Below are positions 40,901 through 53,316 of a stretch of DNA of 64,000 nucleotides, in pieces. The stretch spans positions 124,001 to 188,000 of the forward strand of contig JABVXV010000024.1 of assembly GCA_013365325.1 (NCBI GenBank), read 5' to 3'. Source of the DNA: Dipetalonema caudispina (lineage: Eukaryota; Nematoda; Chromadorea; Rhabditida; Onchocercidae). The notes beneath the pieces are model-generated. The model was not told where the DNA came from. It ran no database searches and saw nothing but the letters and a program-made list of their open reading frames with translations. Made by a program: the position numbers and the translations under genes. The stretch's first letter is position 1, and the number at the start of each line of letters is the position of its first letter.

Positions 40901-41602
40901 GGAAATAAAAATGTAATGAATCAATTTAGATCTTTACTTTGAAAAATTTGGTATAATTAATTTCGACACAATACTAAATTGTCTTTTCACACATTTTAGT
41001 TTGTTAATATGTTAAATCGAATTCATCAATCCGAATTCAACATTAACCATTTCTCTTCCTCACGGAATTCTAATTCTAGCAAGAATCGTAATAAACCTTT
41101 TTGATAATATTTTGATATCTTTGACTAACAATTTATTTTAATATCTTTGCTAATATTTTATATTTCCATACGGAATATTTTATGTTTCTTTCCTTTTTTA
41201 TCAAAACTTCCCTTCCTTTAGCAATGCATATTTTACCAAGACTATTTAGCCTTTACTTTTGAATATTTGAATGGTTTTAAAATTTTAAAACGAAATTAAA
41301 TTTTCATTTTAAGAATGTATGCGATTAATTGTTGAAAGTATTTAATTAGTCAAAACTAAATTATTGAATGAATTTTCAAAGAAGAATAATTTTTCAACAA
41401 AAATTGCGAGATTTCTGAAAGTTTGTAGAAAAAAAGTAACATTTAAGGAATGTTTTCTCTCAATTTTTTTTTCTCTAATAAAAGCAAAATGACAGGAAAT
41501 GGAAGACTTTTTTCTTCCACCGTTAACATTTCAATTATTGCTAACATTTATGTTTTCAAATAAAACAAGTTATCATCAACAATCTCTTAGCTATATCATA
41601 AT

Positions 41603-41805
41603 GCATTCTGTATGATACAACCGCTCGTATGATAGTATCCGTTCCGCATCATATATCCGTACTATATGGATATGCATTCCGTATGATATAACCGTGTTGT
41701 ATAACACTGTATTTCTCATAATACATCTACATTATGTAGTAGTACTTTCCGCATGATACATCTATACTACATGAAAGTATATTCCGTATGATACAGTCAG
41801 ATGAT
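41603..41805. repeat. Degenerate ~36-bp tandem repeat, about five to six copies
   Basis: A core resembling TTCCGTATGATACA-(C/A)CC(G/A)T...TATGATAGTAT recurs about every 35-36 bases. Clear copies of TTC(C/T)G(C/T)AT(G/C)ATA begin near 41605, 41641, 41677, 41748 and 41782. The divergence between copies suggests age or selection on the core only. Confidence 0.7.
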
Positions 41806-44356
41806 GGAATTGTGACGAAATTTTTAAAAATGTAGTAAATGAGAACGAATTAACAGATAATTTATGCAAAGAACAAAAGTTTGATCAGTGACAACTCGTT
41901 TTGTTCATCAATTAGCTGTAATTAATCAGTTTTAATATGTAATTTTGTTATCTTTTTTAGCATCTATTTTTGCACTATTTGTTATCCTCATTGTTATGCA
42001 TAATTTTATTTCCTATCCTTATAAACAATTTTTTTTTTAAAGCTATATCCATATATCGTAAGTTTTTGATAATTTTCAGAGAATTCATTTTTTTCTTTAA
42101 AAAAAAAATCTGTTCTTCTAATTCTTGCTTTTTGAAAGTTAAAGTTTGAAAGTTTTGTTAAGTGATTACACGTATTCAAATTGATCAACGATTGATAATA
42201 TTTTTGTAAAAGAAAGTAATGGATCGATTAATTTCAAGGAATAAAATTTTTTCATTCTTTTTTCCATTTATAAATATTGACAAATATGTGAACCTAATAA
42301 TTACTAGCAAGATTTGAACCAACGATAAACTACAAAACTGAAATGAAAGTAGAAAGAGAAGTACCTATATCACTATACTTCTTTATATCTTCTTCAATAT
42401 CATTTCCATGATGCTATTACCAATGCATAAATAATTCTTAAATTAGCAATTTCTGAAATTTCATTTAAAAAAATGCCATTTGCAGCATATCAGTATGTAT
42501 CTAAACAAAAAATTTCAAAAAATGCAACAGCAATGACAAAATTTTAATTGCACAGTTAGAAGAAAAAAAACATGAAAAGAATAGAGTTTGTAAGCAATAA
42601 AATTTCATTAATTATATGGCCAAATCAGATAGCATAAAATTAGACTCTAAGATATATGTGAAATATGTGCTTGCAAAATGTATCGAGTTGCTTGGCCTTA
42701 AAATAACATTTAATGCTTAGACATTGGTCTCAGTTGGTGATAAATATATTGCCTAAAATAGATTATAAATTTGGCAGAAATATAAAGGAAATATTAAAAG
42801 TTGTGTTATGGATTTATCAAATGTTGGCCAAAATTAATTGAAAACAGTATCAAGAAGGATGGTAGAGATGAAAAATGATTGAATCACTTATGGTCAATCA
42901 AATTGACCGAAACAATTTTACTGATTCTATCACGTTAAACGTTTATCGTTGATTATTTAAACCCGCTGTATGAGATTTCTTGTAATTTTCTACTCTCATT
43001 AAGTCTTTTCTATCCCGAAAGATATAGGTAATTCTCTTCAATTTTAAAAGTTTTTTATTGATTTGTTTTGTTGTTTATACATTATCAACATATTTACTGC
43101 ACGGTCATGTTCACATATTGACGTAAATTAATCCTATCCTTGCGTTATTTTAATTAGTCAATGTAAGCATGAAACATTGACACAAAACGATTGAATAAAA
43201 TATTTAATAATTTCGAAAAAAGAAGTGAAGTAATCACAGAGGATGGTTGGAACAAAAAAAAGTTACTGCCTCAAACAAGCTTGTTAACTTAATTTTTTCC
43301 TTATTCTCCCACTCCAAAGATCTTCGAGAGCTATGAAACATGCAAATCTTTAATTGACTACATGAGCTATATCCCTGCTAACATATAGCAATAGGCCAAG
43401 GGTCAATTCATTGTACAATAGTAGTATTGTATGGCTAGTAAATAGTAGTTACTAAAATATCACTATTCTTTTTTGATTTACTTCTATCAGAAATGGTTGA
43501 TATTAAAAGGTTATGAAAAATAATAGCTTGAAATTAGACTAGAATTAAAGACCCTAACTCATTCCTTTGGCCGTTACCCGTTAAAATTTTTGAAGGTTGT
43601 AAGATTGAAGTAATTTCTTCTTATTTTCTGCATTTTTGATATTTTCAGAATTCAACAATCACTATTATTTTTAGGCTAAAGAAATGTAAAGAAGGTTTTT
43701 CTTTGATTAAAAAGTAAAAAGTGCTCAAATTGAAAAAAAGTTGATGAGTTGGAATATTTTTTAATTCCTTTTCGATGTATCAATTATAATATATTTGGCA
43801 CATCTTTTTTTTTTTTTTTGAATTTGGCTTCATTTGATATTTTTGCGATAGCAATAAATGAGAAACACATTAAGGTAAAGATTGTTTTTCAAATATAAGC
43901 TTTCATTTCAATCATTTTTAAAATTTATTTTCCAAATATAATCTTTCATTTTATTTATTTTTATTTTCATGACAAATTCGATATTTGATTGAATTCAATT
44001 TTAGTTGCTGCATACCAGTTACAACTACAGCATTTATCCTCAATAACTCTGAAGCTTGTTTTCACGTTAGCTTATGTAATTAATGGAGGGAGTGTTTAGG
44101 ATTGCATGCTTAATACAATTGTTTAGTTTTTTCCAGCTAAATATAAAGTGTAAATCCGTGATGTGTATGACTCGATTATATCTTTCAGGATTTTATCCAT
44201 ATATCCAATCATTCACCATTACATTTCCTAATATCCTTCACAAATGTCTTGTTATTTTATCAATTAATTTACTTAATTTCCATAATTAAAACGGAAAATG
44301 AAGAAGTTTTATATTACTGAAATGATTATTAATAATGTCATAGTCTCATTTACCAA

Positions 44357-44395
<39 letters not shown>

Positions 44396-45283
44396 GTACG
44401 ATTTATATGTAACTATTGTAATGTTTTCAGCAAAGATTAAGATAATTATACTTTTTTTTTTCCAATTTTTTGTCTTTTGTTTCTTGAAATATTTGACGCT
44501 AACATTTAAATCAAATTAATTATCAGCTATGTGGTATGCACATATATACACACACACAAACAATAAATTTCAAAATAACGATTTTCAAAGAAAAAAGCTA
44601 AAATGTATCCAATAGAGGAAATTATTTCAATTATCAAAGCTCTAAATAGATAGCTTGTAAATATTGTTTCAGATAATAATTTAAATGAAAATTATTTCGC
44701 ATTAACTCATGAGGATGAAGACATTTGTAACATTCATTTCTTGGACATTTTTAAATTTAATTTACTTGGAAGTCTCAAATAAGATAAGTTATATTAGATA
44801 GTCATTAAAGTATTCCAAATATTTGCAAGCATCTATGTAATAAACCAAAATAATTGCTATTATATTTTATCAGAGAGTTTTATCAATCCTATCATTTCTT
44901 TTATTTTGTTAAACAATTACATGATAGAGACCTAAGAGAATAATTTTAATTAAGATCGAAATTACAACAATGTGGCTGTTAGTGTATTTATCATAATGAA
45001 GACCTTTCTATAAGTTACAGAACATTTTTCATTCTTAGGAGATATGTAAAGATTTTAAAATTAGCCAATATTCTTTTGAAAATATAACTCTTTGATGCAA
45101 AAGAAAAACGAAATGAATTGAAATGGAATGAATTAAATGTCAAATAGATGGACGAAGCAATTAGATAGATCAAAAGAATTTATTTTTCCCTCAAGAACTA
45201 ATAAACAGTGATATTTTTTAATTAGTGGAGGAAAAGTTATTATATATAAACATTCCTATTCTTAATTATTTCCTTCTTTGTTA

Positions 45284-45360
45284 GTTACAAGGATGATTGA
45301 AGTTTGAAGTAATATAATTCATCTTTTATCAAATGTATTATATTACTTCAACCTTGTTGG
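45284..45360. repeat. Imperfect inverted repeat
   Basis: TTGAAGTAATATAAT on the left pairs with ATTATATTACTTCAA on the right across a loop of about 20 bases, and ACAAGG/CCTTGT extend the stem after a one-sided gap. This could be a foldback element or a structured RNA. Confidence 0.5.
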
Positions 45361-46820
45361 AAAAAATTGCAAAAAATTAAATTCATAAAATAAACTATTT
45401 ATGCTTTTCACTAATTTTTTGCTTTCTTCGATTTAAAATATGACAAATTACTTCTACCGTTATATTCATATCGATATTTACAATCCGGAAAAAAATTTCA
45501 TAACTAGTTAAGATTTTTCGGGAACCTTTTTTTAACAACGGAATAGAGGAAATATAAATGGGAAGCTAATAATTCAGAATTCAGTAATATATTATTTGTC
45601 ACATTACTATGATTTATATACTTATAAAGATTGAGCGATAAACAGATAGATTCTTCTTATTTCTTATTTCCTTTAAATTCTTTCTTGGCTCTTTTCAATG
45701 TTGGCTCTGTAACTCCACTTTATTAGTATGTTAATTAGTTACAATTTATTACTGCTCCATCGTTTAATTTCTTTTTTCCCTAATTCAAATTGCTTACTCA
45801 ATTTTTAGTTTTTTTTTTCACCAAATCTCTAATTTAGTTCGAATTTTATTAAGCGCTCACTAGAAATGAAGAATTACTTATCTCTATTTTTTGCTCAATT
45901 CAATTGAAGTTTATAGAGTAAAATTGATCATCTCAGCAATTTGTATTTGAGCTCAACTATTAAATTGAAATGAATAATGGAAACCTAATTGGATAGAAGA
46001 TTACTGATAAGAGTATAAAAAGAAGTTTAAAGTAGATACATATATTCCTCAGATATTCACCATATCGTCATTGTTGTAGATGATATTCAACAATACAACT
46101 ACAATTAAACATAATGAAGAGGACATATATGAAATAGCGCTAAATGACTCTATAATGTATACATTACTTTAATTTCAAATAAAATTTTTATTCAATTTCT
46201 TATATAATGTCAACCAGTCAAAAATATCAATCGAACATTTATTTCGCGTATATTTTTTAATTAGTAAATCAGATGTGTACAATAATTATATGCTTTTTAT
46301 TATTTAGTAGTGGTAGTTACAGTAAAAGTTATGAAAAGATATCTCTTCTTCATTTCACTGAGACATATCACCAAACGAGTATTTTCACGAGATTTTCTCC
46401 TTACTATCATAGAGCACTTTGATTATCTATGTTTTGGAATCATTGCTTATTAGAGGATGGGAGGAATAGTCATATTGTTGCACATTTATCCATTATCAGT
46501 AAACTTGTATCATCCAAAAATGTAGTTGAAATTATTAAATTAAAACAAAACATTTTAAATTTTGATAATAAATCAAAATAGCTAATAGAAAAAAATTTTA
46601 TATGAAATACTGATATAAATGTTTACTAAATTTCAAAATTAATATCAATCAGTTTGAAAAAGCAAATATCTTTTAGATTTTCCTTTCAGATAATATATAC
46701 TATTCCTGCAAAAACTTTAGATTAAAATCTATTTTTAGAATTTCTATGCCAAAAAAAAGAAAACAAACAAATAAGTAGCTATGATTTACTTTTAATATTG
46801 CCATGATAGTGTGGCAAATT

Positions 46821-46949
46821 TTCAAAGTAAAAAAAATGACGTACTTCTGAATGGAAAATTTTCCACTTGATAACATTAGTAACGTTCAAAGTAGAAAAAA
46901 ATGATGTACTTCTGAATGAAAAATTTTCCACTTGATAACATTAGTAACG
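46821..46949. repeat. 64-65-bp tandem duplication
   Basis: Two adjacent copies (46821-46884 and 46885-46949) differ at only a few positions. Each contains GTACTTCTGAATG, an AAAATTTTCCACTTGATAAC-like segment and ATTAGTAACG. Confidence 0.9.
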
Positions 46950-47407
46950 AAGGTACATTCAAATTACATCATCAAATATCCCTTCTAAACCTATCTATCA
47001 ATTTTTCATTTTTTTTTTCACATCATTGAAAAGTCTTTTTTTTTGTTTGAAATAGCTCCAGGTAAGAGTTAGAAATTGAATTGAATTAAATTAATAATAA
47101 AATATAGTACAGCATAATTCTTTCAACCATTCTAACCATTCACAAAATATTGGCCATACTTGTTTGATTGAAAGAATGGAAAATAAGCCTAAGCCAAGTA
47201 ATACAATAGCATTGTGGTATGGGAAGGGTTATTGCTAATATTAGTTTAAATTATTTTTGTTAAGTAGAAAAATGTTTACTTCTTCCATTCATTCATTTAT
47301 TTTCTCTTTTGATCTTTGCTTTTCATTTCATTCTGTACTCTTTTAAATTTTTAATTGAAAAAAAAAAGCTATATTATTTCTTTAAAATCAACTATTTTAT
47401 CTTTCAT

Positions 47408-47438
<31 letters not shown>

Positions 47439-47783
47439 ATATTTATTTAACCTATTTGTTAATGTTAAATTGGTGATATTCAGATTACGACAACAAATAG
47501 AAATATAATAAATTTAATTAAAAATTATATTTTCATACTACTGCCAAAAAAGTCGGAGAATTAAAAATGACAATCAATTGTTATGTAAATGTCATATTTT
47601 TGTTCGTTTAAATATTTCCAATTGTTTGCAATTTTTTTTTTCCCTTTTTTTTAAATGAATTTAGGAGTTATAATATTTTTTCATTTGTAGTAAGAATTAT
47701 TTTATAATCAAATCACATAGAAATATATAATAGTTGTTCATATCACCATCATCACTATTACCATCATCATCATCATCATCATT
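47408..47783. repeat. Microsatellite cluster (CT, TATC, then ATC)
   Basis: A CT dinucleotide tract running into TATC units lies at about 47408-47440, and a CATCAT trinucleotide tract at about 47742-47783. The sequence between is ordinary AT-rich DNA. Confidence 0.8.
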
Positions 47784-48035
47784 GTTATCGTATCATTTTA
47801 ATCATTAATTTATTTTCCATTAAAATGCATTTCTTCAGATATGCATAATTTTGTTGCTTTTCCTATTGTAAATATAAAGTAAGCAATTAATACTTCCTTA
47901 TTATCATTACATGATATTGCTTTTTTTTTTAAAAAAAAAAAAAAAGTTTGATATACTATCATCTGTGAATAGTTTCTTTTTGTAGATCCTAAAAAATTCA
48001 TTTATCTTTTCCATCTTCCACTGACAATCACATAG

Positions 48036-49103
48036 CCTCTGGCCATTGCTTTAACTATGGCTTTGGCATCGTACGACCAAAATTCGTCCAAAACTTTAGC
48101 GATTCACAAATTCAGCGACATTACATCGAATATTTAAACGAACAATCATCAATTCATTCTCAACATTCATCTTATTTTCAACATCACATTCAGTAAGTTG
48201 TTATTTATGAATTATTAAAATAAGGCATAGTAATATAACGATAACATTTGTTCTTAACATTTGCAATTAATGCAAATCACAAGCTAACAAACAGTAAATC
48301 ATTTTATGTATGATTACAAATTTCTCTATGATATGATAAGGTCAAGCAATAATATTTTATTTACAGAAATACGAATAACAAAATTATTATTGCTAAAACT
48401 TTCTATAAGAAAACATTGAGAGATCATACTTTGAAGATTTTTTTCAATTCAGTATATTTTCCACTTTATACTACAATTATTCTGCTTCAAAGGTTCCTTA
48501 AAAAAAATCCATTTTAATGAAACAAAATTTCGTCAATAAAAATGTATGAGATTTTAAAATAGGAATGAGTATAACTCTATTTTCCTGTTTATTTCTTTGT
48601 AATTGATCTATTCTCTACTCTCATTCAATCTTGTGGAAGGGTACATTGTGATACAATGCCAGTAGTATCACATTTTGTTGGATTGTATTGGCTATATTCA
48701 TCTATTCGAAAATAGATTGATAATCGCACTATTGCATGCTAACTAACATGGCTTTCAGAAATCCTTGAGTTTAATCTTTTTCTCTTTTTCGAAATTTCAG
48801 TAAATTGAAAAATAAATTTCTTGAAATTATTCGAGAATGATCAAAATAAGTTAATAGAAGATAAAGGGAATATTATGTAGTTTACATAGGTTTGTGTATG
48901 TATTTATGTATGTGTATGTGTATGTGTGTGTGTGTATGTGTGTGTGTGTATGTGTGTGTGTATGTGTGTGTGTCTTTAAGTATGTATGTATGTATGTATG
49001 GGTTAGCGAAAAATAATTTAATTTTTTCAGGAATAGCAGCAATAGTTCTACCAACAAGCAAATAAGGCATCAATTGCATCGTGCATCGATTACCGGTGGA
49101 GAA
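48036..49103 (+). CDS. Candidate upstream coding exons of the globin gene
   Basis: After a CACATAG acceptor, 48036-48188 reads open: GHCFNYGFGIVRPKFVQNF, then a stretch ending YLNEQSSIHSQHSS before HHIQ, and meets a strong GTAAGT donor in phase 2. The next acceptor, TTTTTTCAG at 49029-49030, continues in the matching phase as NSSNSSTNKQIRHQLHRAS. Joining this to the globin exon at 49165 needs a weak GTTGCT donor at 49104 and a 61-base intron. No in-frame Met is seen in these exons, so an earlier one would be required. They could instead be 5' UTR. Some nematode globins do carry N-terminal extensions. Confidence 0.45.
48897..48998. repeat. TG/TATG microsatellite within the candidate globin 5' intron
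   Basis: TGTG and TATG units run for about 100 bases. The His/Thr-rich frames on the opposite strand come from the repeat. Confidence 0.9.
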
Positions 49104-49182
49104 GTTGCTACAATTTGCGCCTAAGGGCGTGATAGTCAAAGTAAGTTGACTATCAGCCAATTAGCGAATATCACCAATTACC

Positions 49183-52104
49183 GATATGTTCGCTGATACA
49201 AGTCATACAGGAAATACGTTAGCTGAACAACTTCAGCTATCCAGGTTTGTATTCAGAGGATTTGAAATTTCAAGATTTCAAAATAATTTAAAATCTCTTC
49301 TATTAGCGGTATATGGGAAATTCCTTGTATAACTTCACGTTTCAAAGGAGGAAAGACATGCGTATGTGTGATCTTCGTCATAACAAATCATTTTTTTTGA
49401 CATGTCGTAAATTATATTCTCACTTAGATATTAAGCCTAGATAACAATAAAATGACAAAAGAGGGAAATAAATGCACATGATCGACTATTAGTGATCAAT
49501 CGTATGTGATTTGCAAAATTTAATTTGCATTTCGAAGCATACAAATTCAAAATTTTACATCTTTAAAAATAACGATTTTGAGTAAACCATTGTTGTTGGT
49601 TAGGTATCATTTGCTAAATAACTCAATTTTTTGAACTGTTAAATATTCCTCCTTTCATTTGTCTATCGGAGAAAAAAAAAATTCATCTTGAAAAAAAGAA
49701 ATGGAAATCTGTTTTAGTTTTCATTAGTAAATGAATTTACAACTTGCGATCATTTCTTCTTTTTCTCTTTATCAGAAAATATCCTTCTCCAAATGATTAA
49801 TTTCATTTTTATTTCATAAGGAAAGAATAAATGCCTTTTAGAACTATTATATGCGGATTTGATGAAACTTTAAAGCTCAAAGTTAAAAAGCTAAATTAAA
49901 GCAAAAAAGAGTTTAAAAGAAGTGGAGAGAGAGAGAGAGCGGAAAAAAGAAAAAGAAAAAAACCCGAAGCGTTGTTTGTATCATCATTGTGATACATTAA
50001 TTTATTAATCGGAAACGGTGTATAAGATCTTAAAAAGTAATTTCATATCGGATAAGAACCTTTCCAAAATGGACTTTTCCCTACTATTTCTGCACAAACA
50101 ATAATGCACTTTATAGCCCATACAAATGCCTGAAATTACTTGAGGAAATATTCTTGCTTTCTTTTTTTTCATTTCTTTTAAGCCAATGTCACTTTTTCAA
50201 CAAAAAAAAAAAGAAACGAGACGAACGATAAATTCCTCAGAATAATGTTCCAATAATGTCGACAACTTGGTATTTTCGGAAAACATTTTATTTTCTAAAG
50301 AAATTTCATTTTATTTCATTATTTGCTTTCAGTTATCAAATTCATTTACTACAACAAAGTTGGCAACGATTACGTTGTTCACCTAACTTTTTTATCAATG
50401 TTTTTCGGTATGATTTTTAAATATTAAATCAAAATATTCACTTTTACTAATGTCATTTTCAAAATGTAGTCAAATTTTAATCTTTACTGTTCATTTTTAA
50501 AAAGTTTCAAGAAAATTTAAACTACTAGGGCATTTAAACTTAATTTTCGTGCACATTACAATTATATTAAGATCAATTGTTTGATCATTAAAGTGCAACA
50601 AATCATTAGCATAACTTTATCCATTGAAATTGATCTATCAAGTAAGCTAAGTTTACTTGTCAAATATTGACAGCTCAGGACCATCATTCTGATATCAAAT
50701 AAGAGTAATGCTTTCTGTCGATTTACTTGTACTGTTCAGTTTCATACTACGATGAAATTGAATTAGGAAGAAGTTCCTTGAGTTATTAGATTTTGATATC
50801 ATTTCTTAAATTATTAAAGAATAATGGCAGGAAAGCAAGAGAAAATGAAATCTTTCGATATTAATAAATTTTTTTTTTTTTTTGCATTATTTACTACTTA
50901 TTTCTTCAGCGGACATTATTCGAAATAATATTTATGATAATAGAAATAAATTAGGCGTTGTTGCCTTATATTGGATGAATGTTTCAGTTATTTTCAGGAC
51001 TGTAATTTCAAAAAATACAATAGCAAAAGAATTGTTCCGGAAAACTTCAATTATTGATGGTTTTACATCTTACAAATGTTACGATGTGAAAGAACATGCG
51101 GATAGTTTGATAGAGCTTATCGATTTCGCACTGCAGGAAATTCACAATTCAACCAAAGTTGTACAGGTGTGGAAAGACAAGTACAGAGAAATTTTTCAAT
51201 TCGGCATTGTAAACTTTTCCTCAAACATTTCCGGTTTTGTGAAATCGATAAGTTGTCATTAGTTATTATGAATTTTTTTTTCTTGATTTTATTAATATCT
51301 ACTGCTAAATTATTTTCTCTTAGTCAGAATAATTACCAGCTAAAAATTATTAGTTAGCGATCAGTAATAAGTATTTATCTATTTGTTGATCGATTAATCG
51401 ATGATCTTCTAATTTTCATCATCCATAGTTTCTGTATGTTTTTAGAAATGGTATGTTAAATTTTTTTTTTTTTTTTTTGATGATACTAATTAACTAACTA
51501 ACTTGACATGGAAATTCTGAAGGAGAAGTTTCCGCTTTAGGATCGCTGCATGCTGATGGGTGCAGCGCATTGTAATACATCTGAAAATTCGATGTCTTCA
51601 TCGTGGGATCAGTTTGGTGATTCGCTAGCAGAATCAATCGCAAAAGCTGAAGCGATTCGTGGCAGACGTAAATGTTTGAAAGCATGGAATGCGCTTTTAT
51701 CATTTATCGTAAGCGCCTATATGTTTTTCCAATCTTTTACACTATTCCAAGAATTAATCGATTTACTAATAAAATGTCATTGCTTAAAATGATAAATGCG
51801 TAATTTCTAAAAGGTTCAACATTGAATACAAAACTTGTTAAACAAATCTAATTGCATAATTTTTGATTGTTATAACAAAATCAAATCGATATTGCTATTC
51901 TTTACTATTACGACATTTGAAGCCTTTTTGCTTTTGCAGGTTGATCGTATGAAAGGTGGTTATTTAGCAGAGAGTAAACGTCGTGCGTCGAAAAAGAGTT
52001 CAAGACAAGAAAATGCTGGCCCATCATCACTGTGTACGGCAACAACAACTACTGCAATTTTAAAATATGATAATGCGACAACTGATTCAACAATATATCA
52101 TTAA
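49183..52104 (+). CDS. Nematode globin
   Basis: This is a haem protein of the expanded, largely neuronal nematode globin family (glb genes); binding of oxygen or a redox/sensing role is inferred from the family. The exons are 49183-49244 (from ATG; the exon itself opens at 49165 after TTAG), 50333-50407, 50998-51166, 51541-51708 and 51940-52104. All phases agree, giving 212 residues. The A/B helix region has YQIHLLQQSWQRLR then FFINVF. F59 in KELFRK is a likely CD1 Phe. H79 in YDVKEHAD is 20 residues later, the usual CD1 to E7 distance, so it is the likely distal residue. H112 in MGAAHC is the likely proximal F8 His. SSWDQFGDSLAESI and RGRRKCLKAWNALLSFIVDR then KGGY follow the G/H-helix pattern of nematode globins. 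A Ser/Thr-rich tail of about 45 residues ends at TAA 52102-52104. The start is uncertain because upstream exons may extend it. Confidence 0.88.
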
Positions 52105-52208
52105 AATGTTCAAATTCATTTTTTCATTTTCTTGCTGATCTCATTTCGATTAAATCATTAATCAATATTGCGTATCTAATTGAATTTACATATGAAAACT
52201 CCTTAAAT

Positions 52209-52214
52209 AATAAA
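52209..52214 (+). terminator. Possible AATAAA polyadenylation signal of the globin gene
   Basis: An AATAAA hexamer about 105 bases after the globin stop, on the same strand. The distance is reasonable for a nematode 3' UTR. Confidence 0.4.
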
Positions 52215-53057
52215 CATAAACATAAATTGTTGAACACAATCTTATCGAAAAATGTTAACCTGCCAAAAAATGTTGACTTCACTAAGCTTACCGAGCCATG
52301 GACGGCTTTGCTTGGCAAGTTTAGTGTATTAATTGTGAATGAACAGTCTAAATTTAATTCTTTAATTTTAAAGCCTTATATTCCCTTGCATTACATCAAA
52401 ATATACGATAAATGTGAGGCATCGTGCACAACACATAAATCAAACAATTGACTTTTTTTAATTATTCGTATTAAATATTTAATTTTAAACTCTAAGTTAA
52501 AAGAATTAATGAGAAATATTTCGAATATGAAAACAAAGGCTACCCATTTAATAATCATCAAAATATCTAAATGATATCGTCTGTCCTATCTTACAAAGTT
52601 ACCTCTTCTACCTCCATTGTCTTCAAAAAATTTTGATTATCTTAATTATAAATCGAAGATCATTTCATTCAGTTCACTGGCTAATTGGCTCAATATTTGG
52701 CTCAATCCGATCAGTCATTTCATCATTTGCAATTATTTGAAATAATTTTTGCATAAATAGAACATTTATCATTCTGCACAACACACATTCTGTAATTAAT
52801 TTCCATAGAACTTTCAAATTATTATTAAACTCATACAGTTGAAAGTGCAAGACGATAATGTTAATATTAACGTACGTATGAATGTAACGTACGTGAGGAG
52901 AGACATTAATTTTAACATAAATTATCATTTAGCTTGCATATTTACGAAAATATGCAAAGCTTTTGCTGATTGGAAATTTCTTTAAACAGTACTTCACGGT
53001 TAATATGTTTCTTTTCCGCTTAGCTTTAAATACAATTTATCGGCATTATTTATAGTG

Positions 53058-53316
53058 ATTCAAATCAGACAGCTGAGTAATTCGAATTAGGTAACTGATT
53101 AACTCGAATTAGACAACTAAGCAGTTCGAATTAGCAAGTAAATAATTCAAATTAGGTAGCCAAACGATTCGAGTTAGGTAACTAAGCAATTGGAATTAAG
53201 TGAACAAACAATTCCAGTTAGACAGACAAGCAATCGAGCAATTTCAATTAGGGAACTAAATCTGAATTAATTAATTAAACAATTTGGACAAAGTGATTAA
53301 ACAGTTGGAATTAAAT
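53058..53316. repeat. Degenerate 22-bp tandem repeat, about eleven copies
   Basis: A unit resembling GGTAACTAAGCAATTCGAATTA recurs. The TTCGAATTAG core falls at about 53081, 53103, 53125 and onwards at roughly 22-base steps, decaying toward the right end into TTGGAATTAA forms. Confidence 0.8.

Larger units (their letters stand above)
37906..48035. other. Gene-poor region, right part of the desert
   Basis: No supported gene is seen on either strand. Contents are a degenerate ~36-bp tandem repeat at 41603-41805, a T tract at 44361-44391, an imperfect palindrome at about 45284-45360, a 64-bp tandem duplication at 46821-46949, a CT/TATC microsatellite at about 47408-47440, an ATC repeat at about 47742-47783 and an A tract near 47931-47945. 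Confidence 0.5.

Noticed and set aside
42300..42330. Possible tRNA B-box (GATTTGAACC)
   Set aside because: There is no matching A-box or cloverleaf around it. No tRNA or rRNA gene was recognised anywhere in the window.
48851..49160. His/Thr-rich open frames on the minus strand
   Set aside because: They are translations of the TG microsatellite running into the antisense of a candidate globin exon.
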